Positions 13,701-25,700 of a stretch of DNA of 64,000 bases are shown piece after piece (positions within the stretch are counted from its first letter, which is position 1; each line of letters begins with the position of its first letter). The DNA is taken from NCBI GenBank assembly GCA_009746045.1, contig RPFO01000434.1, positions 107,001 through 171,000 of the forward strand, in the 5' to 3' direction. This stretch comes from Mesostigma viride. Taxonomy: Eukaryota; Streptophyta; Mesostigmatophyceae; Mesostigmatales; Mesostigmataceae. A program made the translations under genes and the position numbers. Below the pieces are notes generated by a model. That model made no database searches. It worked only from the letters and a program-made list of their open reading frames with translations, and was not told where the DNA came from.

Positions 13701-16700
13701 CGACCAGGTCCTTGAGCAGTTGCCGCACCTCGTTCGACATGGCCACGTCCAGGGGGGTCTTGCCACCCTGTGGAACGAGAACAACATGCACGGCGGTGAC
13801 TCTTTGTTTGTGACTAAGCATGCCCTTATGAATTCTTCCCACAAATAGCGCAAAAGCTTCTGCTTGGATAAAAGTACAGTATTGTCATGTGCTCAGGAAA
13901 CATGGCCAGCGGACGTTCAGGAAACGATGAAGAGCAGCATAGCGACAAAGCTAAGTGCGAGCACAAAAGGAATGTCAGTAAAAGCCTTCATGCCAGGTCT
14001 TGCATCGCACACATAGGAGAGCTGAAACACAAGTCTGCACGTAATGCTCCCTTTACCAAGTCACCCGATTCAGTTTGCGTACATGACAGGGCATGGGCAG
14101 TGCCGATCGATTGGGTGATACTATAGATAAGTACTGTAGCTATTAAAGGACTGCAAACTATGGCAACTGCCAAATCGACCATCTTGTTGACTACACGATT
14201 GAATTAACTGAGCACTCTCCTGAGTGACCCTTGAGAACCTCGCTAGTGCCAAGGATGGAAATTCACCCTAGTTCATACCCACCTTGCCTTGGCTCCCAGC
14301 AGAGCCATGGCTTTCAAAGAAAGACACTGCAACGGCCCAAGTATTCTTAGCAACAAGGCCCACCTTGTCCTTGGCTCCCAACTGAGCCTTGGCTTCCAGC
14401 GAGAGAACTTTGACCAACTCCGCGTGCCCCTGCGACGCGGCCACGTGCAGCGCCGTGCGCCCCGACTCATCCGCCACGTTCACGTCCACCGGCACGACTG
14501 ACTTTTGCAGCAGCGCCCTCACAACCCCCGCGTGCCCCTTCTCCACCGACACATGCAGCGCCGTCAGCCCGCTGCCCTCATCGCGGTGGGCTGGGTCAGC
14601 CCCTGCCACCAGCAGCTGCTCGACCGCCTTTGCATCCCCGATCGCACACGCCTGCCGCAGCTGGGTCGCCATCGATGCCTTGTCCGCCGTCATGGCAAAC
14701 CACGGCGCCGTCTTGCCCACGTGCACCGCCTTGCCTGGCTCTGAGGACACCAAGACTTGCGCGATGCTCTCCTCGGCCGCTGCCGCTGTGGAGGATACTG
14801 CCCTAGCTGTCCCACCCTGGGTGGTGGCAGAGGCAGCCATGGGCACTGCGATGGCAGTGTCCGTGCTCGCAGTGGTGGCGATTGCGGTTTGCGGGCGGCT
14901 GGCAGAGCTTAAGGTGGCAGCAGCCGTGGTGTCTGGAATGGCGGCACTTCCGGCGGCGAGGTCCTTGAGCAGTTGCCGCACCTCGTTCGACATGGCCACG
15001 TCCAGGGGGGTCTTGCCGCCCTGTGGAACGAGAAAAACATGCACGGCGGTGGCCCTTTGTTTCAAATGGCTGTATGAATCATTCCATCCAATAGCGCAAA
15101 AGCTTCTGCTCGGAACCAAACACAGTATTTTGACGTGTCCAGGAAATACCGCCAACGATTCTATATTTTCATTAGTCCTTCCTGCTGGGAACAAAACAAA
15201 GTATGGTGACGTGTCCAGGAAGTATGGCCAAGGGCCGTTCCGGACACCATGAAGAGCAGCCGAAGGCTACCTGGCGGTTACAAAACAAGCGTCCGTCAGG
15301 GTCTTCATAGTCGGGTTTCGCATCGCACAAATAGTACGGCTGACACACATGTCCACATGTAACGCTCCATTTGCCTACATGCGCAGTGATGCGATTCACT
15401 TTTGGCTACATAATAGAACATGGGCAGTGCCAATAGATACTGTCGTACTACAGCTAAGAACTCTTTTAAAAACACTACGAGCTATGGCACTTCCACGAAT
15501 GGCCACGTTGATGGCAACAAGTTTCATAGTGACCCTTGAGAACCTCGCTAGTGCCAAGGATGGAAATTCACCCTAGTTCATACAGCCCTTGTCCTTGGCT
15601 CCCAGCAGAGCCACGACTTTCAAAGGAAGACACTGCAACGACCCAAGTATTCTTAGCAACAAGGCCCACCTTGTCCTTGGCTCCCAACAGAGCCTTGGCT
15701 TCCAGCGAGAGGACTTTGACCAGCTCCGCGTGCCCCCGCGACGCGGCCACGCGCAGCGCCGTGCGCCCCGACTCATCCGCCACGTTCACGTCCACCGGCA
15801 CGACTGACTTTTGCAGCAGCGCCCTCACAACCCCCGCGTGGCCCTTCTCCACCGCCACATGCAGCGCCGTCAGCCCGCTGCCCTCATCGCGGTGGGCTGG
15901 GTCAGCCCCCGCCACCAGCAGCTGCTCGACCGCCTTTGCATCCCCGATCGCACACGCCTGCCGCAGCTGGGTCGCCATCGATGCCTTGTCCGCCGTCATG
16001 GCAAACCGCGGCGCCGTCTTGCCCACGTGCACCGCCTTGCCTGGTTCTGAGGACACCAAGACTTGCGCGATGCTCTCGTCCGCCGCTGCCGCTGTGGAGG
16101 ATACTGCCCTAGCTGTCGCACCCTGGGTGGTGGCAGAGGCAGCCATGGGCACTGCGATGGCAGTGTCCGTGCTCGCAGTGGTGGCGATTGCGGTTTGCGG
16201 GCGGCTGGCAGAATTTAAGGTGGCAGCAGCCGTGGTGTCTGGAATGGCGGCACTCCCGGCGGCCAGGTCCTTGAGCAGTTGCCGCACCTCGTTCGACATG
16301 GCCACGTCCAGGGGGGTCTTGCCGCCCTGTGGAAGGAGAACAACATGCACGGCGGTGGCCCTTTGTTTCAAAATGGCTGTATGAATCCTTCCATCCAAAA
16401 GCGCAAAAGCTTCTGCTCGGAACCAAACACAGTATTGTGACGTGTCCAGGAAATACCGCAAACGATTCTATATTTTCATTAGTCCTTCCTGCTGGGAACA
16501 AAACAAAGTATGGTGACGTGTCCAGGAAGTATGGCCCAGGGCCGTGCCGGACACCATGAAGAGCAGCCGAAGGCTACCTGGCGGTTACAAAACAAGCGTC
16601 CGTCAGGGTCTTCATAGTCGGGTTTCGCATCGCACAAATAGTACGGCTGACACACATGTCCACATGGAATGATCCCTTTACCTACATGCCCAGTCACGAG

Positions 16701-19700
16701 ATTCAAGTAGCCTATGATAGAGTATGCGCAGTGCCAAAAGATACTGTACTACCATAGCTAAGCACTATAGCTAGAATAGTATAAAGACTACAAACTATGG
16801 CACTTCCACGAGTGGCCACGTTGATGGCAACAAGTTTCATGGTGGCCTTTGAGAACCTTGCTAGTGCCCAGGATGAGAATTCACCCTAGTTCATACCCAC
16901 CTTGCCTTGGCTCCCAGCAGAGCCTCGGCTTTCAAAGAAAGACACTGCAACCACCCAAGTATTCTTAGCAACAAGGCCCACCTTGTCCTTGGCTCCCAAC
17001 AGAGCCTTGGCTTCCAGCGAGAGGACTTTGACCAGCTCCGCGTGCCCCCGCGACGCGGCCACGTGCAGCGCCGTGCGCCCCGACTCATCCGCCACGTTCA
17101 CGTCCACCGGCACGACTGACTTTTGCAGCAGCGCCCTCACAACCCCCGCGTGCCCCTTCTCCACCGCCACATGCAGCGCCGTCAGCCCGCTGCCCTCATC
17201 GCGGTGGGCTGGGTCAGCCCCCGCCACCAGCAGCTGCTCGACCGCCTTTGCATCCCCGATCGCACACGCCTGCCGCAGCTGGGTCGCCATCGATGCCTTG
17301 TCCGCCGTCATGGCCGACCGCGGCGCCGTCTTGCCCACGTGCACCGCCTTGCCTGGTTCTGAGGACACCAAGACTTGCGCGATGCTCTCGTCGACCGCTG
17401 CCGCTGTGGAGGATACCTCCCTAGCTGTCCCACCCTGGGTGATGGCAGAGGCAGCCATGGGCACTGGGATGGCAGTGCCCGTGCTCGCAGTGGTGGCGAT
17501 TGCAGTTTGCGGGCGGCTGGCAGAGCTTAAGGTGGCAGCGGCGGTGGTGTCTGGAATGGCGGCACTCCCGGCGGCCAGGTCCTTGAGCAGTTGCCGCACC
17601 TCGTTCGACATGGCCACGTCCAGGGGGGTCTTGCCACCCTGTGGAAGGAGGACAACATGCACGGTGGTGACCCTTTGTTTGTGACTAAGCATGCGCTTAT
17701 GAGTCCTTCCCACAAATAGCGCAAAAGCTTCTGCTTGGAAGTACAGTATTGTCATGTGCTCAGGAAATATGGCCAACGGCCGTTCAGGAAACGATGAAGA
17801 GCAGCATAGGGACAAAGCTAAGTGCGAGCACAAAAGGAATGTCGGTAAAAGCCTTCATGCCAGGTCTTGCATCGCACACATAGGAGAGCTGAAACACAAG
17901 TCTGCATGTAATGCTCCCTTTGCCAAGTCACCCGATTCAGTTTGCGAACATGACAGGGCATGGGCAGTGCCGATCGATTGGGTGATACTATAGATAAGTA
18001 CTGTAGCTAGTCAAGTACTGCAAACTATGGCAACTGCCAAATCGACCATCTTGTTGACTACACGATTGAATGGACTGACCACTCTCCTGAGTGACCATTG
18101 AGAACCTTGCTCTAGCAAAGGATGAGTGATTACGCTCAAGCTCATACCCATCTTGCCTTGGCTCCCAGCAGAGCCACGGCTTTCAAAGAAAGACACTGCA
18201 ACGACCCAAGTATTCCAAGTATTCTTAGCAACAAGGCCCACCTTGTCCTTGGCTCCCAACAGAGCCTTGGCTTCCAGCGAGAGAACTTTGACCAACTCCG
18301 CGTGCCCCTGCGACGCGGCCACGTGCAGCGCCGTGCGCCCCGACTCATCCGCCACGTTCACGTCCACCGGCACGACTGACTTTTGCAGCAGCGCCCTCAC
18401 AACCCCCGCGTGGCCCTTCTCCACCGCCACATGCAGTGCCGTCAGCCCGCTGCCCTCATCGCGGTGGGCTGGGTCAGCCCCTGCCACCAGCAGCTGCTCG
18501 ACCGCCTTTGCATCCCCGATCGCACACGCCTGCCGCAGCTGGGTCGCCATCGATGCCTTGTCCGCCGTCATGGCAAACCGCGGCGCCGTCTTGCCCACGT
18601 GCACCGCCTTGCCTGGCTCTGAGGACACCAAGACTTGCGCGATGCTTTCCTCGGCCGCTGCCGCTGTGGAGGATACTGCCCTAGCTGTCCCACCCTGGGT
18701 GGTGGCAGAGGCAGCCATGGGCACTGCGATGGCAGTGTCCGTGCTCGCAGTGGTGGCGATTGCAGTTTGCGGGCGGCTGGCAGAGCTAAAGGTGGCAGCA
18801 GCGGTGGTGTCTGGAATGTCGGCACTTCCGGCGGCGAGGTCCTTGAGCAGTTGCCGCACCTCGTTCGACATGGCCACGTCCAGGGGGGTCTTGCCGCCCT
18901 GTGGAACGAGAACAACATGCACGGCGGTGGCCCTTTGTTTCAAATGGCTGTATGAATCTTTCCATCCAATAGCGCAAAAGCTTCTGCTCGGAACCAAACA
19001 CAGTATTGTGACGTGTCCAGGAAATACCGCCAACGATTCTATATGTTCATTAGTCCCTCCTGCTGGGAACAAAACAAAGTATGGTGACGTGTCCAGGAAG
19101 TATGGCCAAGGGCCGTTCCGGACACCATGAAGAGCAGCCGAAGGCTACCTGGCGGTTACAAAACAAGCGTCCGTCAGGGTCTTCATAGTCGGGTTTCGCA
19201 TCGCACAAATAGTACGGCTGACACACATGTCCACATGGAACGCTCCATTTGCCTACATGCGCAGTGATGCGATTCAATTTTGGCTACATAATAGAACATG
19301 GGCAGTGCAAATAGATACTGTCGTACTACAGCTAAGCACTTTAGTAAAAAGACTAAGAGCTATGGCACTTCCACGAATGGCCACGTTGATGGCAACAAGT
19401 TTCATAGTGACCCTTGAGAACCTCGCTAGTGCCAAGGACGAGAATTCACCCTAGTTCATACCCACCTTGCCTTGGCTCCCAGCAGAGCCATGGCTTTCAA
19501 AGAAAGACACTGCAACGACCCAAGTATTCTTAGCAACAAGGCCCACCTTGTCCTTGGCTCCCAACAGAGCCTTGGCTTCCAGCGAGAGGACTTTGACCAA
19601 CTCCGCGTGCCCCCGCGACGCGGCCACGTGCAGCGCCGTGCGCCCCGACTCATCCGCCACGTTCACGTCCACCGGCACGACTGACTTATGCAGCAGCGCC

Positions 19701-22700
19701 CTCACAACCCCCGCATGCCCCTTCTCCACCGCCACATGCAGGGCCGTCAGCCCGCTGCCCTCATCGCGGTGGGCTGGGTCAGCCGCCGCCACCAGCAGCT
19801 GCTCGACTGTCTTTGCATCCCCGATCGCACACGCCTGCCGCAGCTGGGACGCCATCGATGCCTTGTCCGCCGTCATGGCAAACCGCGGCGCCGTCTTGCC
19901 CACGTGCACCGCCTTGCCTGGTTCTGAGGACACTGAGACCTGCGCGATGCTCTCGTCGGCCGCTGCCGCTGTGGAGGGTGCCGCCCTAGCCGTCCCATTC
20001 TGGGTGATGGCAGGGGCCACAGAGGTGGCACCGGGGCCCGTTGCCGCAGAGGTTGCAGAGGCAGTGGTGCTGGTGTCTGGAATGGCGGCACTCCCGGCGG
20101 CCAGGTCCTTGAGCAGTTGCCGCACCTCATTCGACGTTGCCAGGTCCAAGGGGGTCTTGCCACCCTGGTGTGTGAGAGGGGACACATTGTGTGGTGGCGT
20201 TGACGAGAGCATCTGAATGAGCAGAGCGCCACTACAAGGTCAAGGTCAGCATCTTGGGCTAGAAATCAGGAAAGCAGACAGGCAAGGGCCGTAACACTAT
20301 TCGAGACGATGATGAGGAAAGGGGAGAGGGAGAGTAAGATTCTTCCCACTTCACACCATAGGTCGCAAGGCGGCTGATCCCTCACCTTGTCCTTGATTCC
20401 CGGCAGCGCCTTCCCCTCCATCACCAGCAGCCGCACCACCTCGGCGTGCCCCCGCGATGCGGCCATGTGCAGCGCCGTGCGCCCCGACTCATCCGCCACG
20501 TTCACGTCCACTGGCACGATCGCCTTTTTCAGCAGCGCCCTCACGACCCCCGCGTGGCCACCCTCCACCGCCACCAGCAGGGGCACGAGAGCCGTGCTGT
20601 TATCTATACCACTCGGCTCCGCGCCCGCCGACAACAGCTCGTTCACTGCGGCCACGTCGCCCAGAGCACATGCAGCACACAGCTGGCGCATGACCACAGC
20701 GCGCCTGGCCATCAGCTCGTTGCGCGGCGTTGTCCTGCCCATGTGCACAGTGCGGCTGGCAGCATCGGTGGGAAGGGCCACTACTTGTGCTGCCTCAGTC
20801 GTTGCACTCATGGTGGTGGCGATTGCTGTTTGCGGGCGGCTGGCAGAGCTTACGGCGGCAGCAGCGGTGGTGTCTGGAATGGCGGCACTTGCGGCGGCCA
20901 GGTCCTTGAGCAGTTGCCGCACCTCGTTGGACATGGCCACGTCCAGGGGGGTCTTGCCGTCCTGATGAGGCATAACAACAGTTTTGGTAATGAGTTAGAG
21001 GTGGAAGTCAGGGAGCAGTCGCGTGGTCACTGGTCAGGATCCTGCCAAACAGTCATGTGCTACTTGCCCCCATACACAAGACTGTTTTTGCATGCTTTCT
21101 TACAGATAAGTTATCATTATCCTTTCGATAATGGTGTCCAAAACCCAGGCAAACCCGGGCAATCAAGAGGAGGCCAAGCAGCCAAGAAGAAATGCATCAC
21201 AAGGTGGCAGTAACAACTGACACAGGCAGCTGTAACAAGGCTCCACAATGGTCTGTGGCTGAAACAGTGTAGTGCTCAATACTAGGATGCCTTCAGTATG
21301 CTGCAGCCAGCTCGATATGCGACTAAGTTTAGGATGAGCCACAAGCCAGGGGAGGCATGCCTAGCTTGGCATGGACAAGCTCTGTCGCTTTAAGACTCTA
21401 TTCACACACAGAAGCGCACTGGCAACTTTTATAGCCATGTCCATAGAGAGCGCCCCCATTCCACCCGCCCCAGGCCCACGGCGCAGGAGCATCATAATGG
21501 CCGAGTACGCTGTTTGGTACAAACATTTTTCAACGCAACCAAGGATCGAGTATCTTTCCAAACGTACACAGTTTGCTAAGAACACTCTTCAAAGCAAGAA
21601 AGCATGGATAATCTTATAAAAGTAGCCAAGTCCAACGGCTAGAGAGAGGAATGACAAATGCTTTCACGCTGTGAGACGACTGAAACTGAATCAGAGGCAT
21701 AGTAAAACAAAAAGGTGTTCTGCACACAACAAACATGTACATGAAATGCTCTGCATACCATGCGCACCTACAAAGGTTCAGAAAAGAAGTGACAATGTGC
21801 AGCACGTGCCCACGTGCCCACGGGTGCGGATTCTTTTCCCCTTCAAGAAAAATTTTGCGCTTGCACATTCAGCCAGCTGAGAAAGCAGAAAAGATTGCCT
21901 TGCTGAAGGTTAGCCTTGCCAACTCCCGCAAATATCAAGCACAAGGCACCCTCTCACCTTGTCCTTGACGCCTGCCAGTGCCTTCCCCTCCATCACCAGC
22001 ACCCGCACTACCTCGGCGTGCCCCCGCGACGCGGCCACATGCAGTGCCGTGCGCCCCGACTCATCCGCCACATTCACGTCCACCGGCACGACCGACTTTT
22101 GCAGCAGCGACTTGACAACTCCCGCGTGGCCGCCCTCCGCCGCCACCAGCAGAGGCACCGTCCCGCTGGCGTCGTCCCTTAGGGTCGGGTCAGCACGCAG
22201 AGCAAGCAGCTCCTCGGCCGCTGCCACCTGTCCCACGGAGCATGCCTGGCACAGCTGCGCCGCCAAGGATGCCTTTGCCACCTTGATCGGGGAATGTGGG
22301 GCGGTTTTCCCCACGTGCACCGCATGGCTACTTGAGGCACTTAACGGGAGAGACACGACTTGCGCCACCTCAGACTTTGCGCTTGCGGTGGTGGCAACGG
22401 TGGCAGTGTGTTGGCGGCTGGCAGGGGTCAAGGTGGCAGCGGCAGAGGTATCTGGTGTGGCGGCACTCGCGGGCGCCAGGTCCTGGAGCAGTTGACGCAC
22501 CTTGTTTGACGTGGCCAGGTCCAGGGGGGTCTTGCCACTCTGCAGGTGGTTAGGGTTGGCAGCATCTTAGGTCTGGTTAGCTTGACAAGCAGAATGGCCT
22601 TCGTTTGGAAGACCTTGCTTACTGGCATGCATGGTGCAGGGTCGTGTATAACAATGCAGTAAGGTGGGTCCAAGCCTATTCAAAACTGCATTCTAGGTGG

Positions 22701-25700
22701 GAGGGAGGTAAGGTCTACTATGAATGGCCACCGCGCATGATGCTTGGCCAACCTCACAAGGTTTGAACTTTGCACTTCTGATCAATCAATGACTGCAATC
22801 CATTTCCCTAAGTAACAAAGAATCATTGTTCATCCTGTCGAGCCAAACTTTCATAACCGCCAGAAATTGAATGCAAACCTGGGCATTATTTAAAAAAACG
22901 ACACGAGCGGATATACTGGTTCAAAAGAAGTTTAACTCATCGCAGTGACGTCATGATACTCAGTAAGGCAGATTGAGGCGTTTTAACGACTACTATATCG
23001 ATTCAGCAGTAATTGATGATGTTTCAAAAGCTGCCTGATCTTTCCCATGTCATCGTTTCCACATCATGTCGACCCTTTGATTCATGTCCCAACGCTAGTC
23101 TATTGCATCCTCCCTTTCCCGCTCTCCAACTTCCTAACACTACGTACAGTAACTGAGATTAATTTTGCCACAAAGAATCTCGTGCAAAGCCACAGCATTT
23201 CTCAACCTTATGCCGCCCTGTCACAAAAGCCGATCTGCATTCAGCACAACCCCACCCTCGCTTACCATCTTCCCACTTCACACCATAGGTCGCAAGGCGG
23301 CTGATCCCTCACCTTGTCCTTGATTCCCGGCAGCGCCTTCCCCTCCACCACCAGCAGCCGCACCACCTCGGCGTGCCCCCGCGATGCGGCCACATGCAGC
23401 GCCGTGCGCCCCGATTCATCCACCACATTCACGTCCACCGGCACAACCGACTTCTGCAGCAGCGACTTGACCACAACCGCGTGGCCGCCCTCCGCCGCCA
23501 CTAGCAGGGGCACGAGCATACTGCTGTCATCCCGACTGCTGGGCTCTGCCCCCGCCATCAACAGCTGCTCGACCGCCGTTGCGTCCCCGATCGCACACGC
23601 ACGGCACAGCTGGCTCGTGCGGCTCGCCCTCCCCGCGCTGTCCTCCAACCGCGGCCCCGTCTTGGGGAGGTGCACCGCTTGGCTGGCGTCCGGCACGGGC
23701 ACCGCGACCACTGTCACCGCCTGCTGCCCGGCCACCTTGGCAGTGACAGTGGCTGGTGATGTCCCGGCGGCTTGGCTTGAACCTCTGGCTGTCGCAGAGG
23801 CAGCGGCCGTGGTCTCTGGTATGGCGGCACTGGCGGCGGCCAGGTCCTTGAGCAGCTGCCGCACCTCGTTGGACATTGCCAAGTCCAGGGGAGTCTTGCC
23901 GTCCTGCAGGTGGTAATGGTTGTCAAAAGTCCGCTGTGTCAAAAGTTGCTGGTTAGCAGTTAGGCATGACAAATACGATGGTCTGTGTTGGGTAGACAGT
24001 ACCATTGGCATGCGTAAATTCTGAATAGGCGAGATCGCACAACAAACTCAGCAACGCAGCTTCAAGCTTCCAGTCGGTTTCTGGTCGGTCTCGGTTTCAA
24101 GCTTCAGGTCTCAAGCTCCCTGAGAACTGCATTCTTTGTGGGAAGGCAGGTAAGATTTGTTAATAGCGGCCACTCGGCGCAATGCTGGGTCGATTGCACA
24201 CATTCTTGAACTTTACCGCACCACAAAGTACCATGTACTCTTACCAGTACCATAGCACTCGGAACGCTGTCGAGCAACACTTGCAAGCCAACAGGGGGAG
24301 CTAGCCAACAGAGGAGGAATGCAAATCTGGCCGTCTCTCAGGACGAGACACGTGGAAACAGGATTTGAAGACGCTCACAATGAAAGCAGTGACATTCTAG
24401 ATTTGAAGTCAATTGTGTGGTGTTAAAGAGACTAAAGTGGTGCTGTAGCAGCAGCAGCAGCAGCGAATATTGCAGCTTGGATACCTACCACATCTTTATT
24501 ATGCTGCGGCCAGCGCCCTTGCCGCTTCCATTATGTCCCATGCATGCACTTCCCTTGCTCCCCTTCTTCATTGCCAAGCTCCCAGATCCTTCCGTTGTTG
24601 TAAGTTGTCGTGCAACTGACAGCCAGTGAGGACACGCCGCAAAGAAATACAGGTGCAGGCAATGCCACCAACAAAATGCCACAAGGAAACCTAGGGGAAA
24701 CCGCAGCAGGGCTCACCCATATGCCCCCTCCCCCATATCCCTGATCAGCTTCCTGTATGTTCGATCTCTCTCCCCAGCATAGGTAGCAAGGCAGCTGACC
24801 CCTCACCTTGTCCTTGATTCCCGGCAGCGCCTTCCCCTCCACCACCAGCAGCCGCACCACCTCGGCGTGCCCCCGCGACGCAGCCACATGCAGCGCCGTG
24901 CGACCCGACTCATCCGCCACGTTCACGTCCACCGGCACGACCGACTTCTGCAGCAGCGACTTGACCACCCCCGCGTGGCCGCCCTCCGCCGCCAACAGCA
25001 GGGGCACGAGCGTACTGCTGTCATCCCGACCGCTGGGCTCTGCCCCCGCCACCAGCAGCTGCTCGACCGCCCTTGCGTCCCCGATCGCGCACGCCTGTCG
25101 CAGCTGGGTCGCCATCGATGCCTTGTCCGCCGTCGTGGCAAACCGCGGCGCCGTCTTGCCCACGTGCACTGCCTCTGCGGCCCCGATACTCCCAACCGAC
25201 AGCACCTCGGCCACAATAGGCTGAGCTGTCACAGACTGCGCTGTCATCGCCTGCTTGGCGGCCGGCTGGGCTCTACTGAGGTCTGCAGCAGCAGCAGCAG
25301 CAGCAGCAGCACCGGATTGTCTGGCTTTGGGGATGGCAGCACTGGAGGCGGCCAGGTCCTTCAGGAGCTGCGCCATCTCGTCTGAGATGGCCAGGTCCAG
25401 GGGGGTCTTTTGACCCTGGGGGGAGGCATCAAAGCAAGGGAATGACAGGTGGAAGAAGAGACACGATAAAATAATCAGTGAAGCACAAGCTAACCAGGCC
25501 ATCAAGTTTGCAGTGACAACCATTCACCTGCCAGCGGCTGAATTTTTTTTTAACGTCCACCACTGGCATATGTACCCAGAACACAGCAGCACCACAGCAT
25601 GACCGGCAAGTTTACTTACTTTTGGGTGATAGTGCAGGATAGCCAAGGGCACGACACCAATGCTAGCCAAACTTGCAATCGAGAAATGGGCGTAAAACCT

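Larger units (their letters stand above)
6186..20164 (-). repeat. Tandem exon-intron array, about 1.25-1.31 kb per unit
   Basis: Successive exon 3' ends fall at 6838, 8093, 9348, 10603, 11857, 13111, 14364, 15670, 16982, 18242 and 19547: spacings 1255, 1255, 1255, 1254, 1254, 1253, 1306, 1312, 1260 and 1305. Ten exons are exactly 657 nt. Introns fall into two classes: A (contains CAGGAAATATGGCCAACGGC or a close variant) and B (contains GTGTCCAGGAAATACCGCCA or a close variant). Class B lies at 6186-6837, 15021-15669, 16327-16981 and 18899-19546; the rest are class A except the chimera at 13768-14363. Confidence 0.95.

Noticed and set aside
6758-16384. Long plus-strand open frames of 225-290 codons opposite each ankyrin module
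   Set aside because: They mirror the minus-strand exons copy by copy, show no domain and arise from GC-rich third positions on the other strand. The minus strand has splice sites and ankyrin motifs.
6186-20164. Regular spacing suggesting a CRISPR array or bacterial repeat locus
   Set aside because: Units are over 1.2 kb, contain coding exons with ankyrin motifs and eukaryotic splice sites, and there is no short direct repeat with unique spacers.
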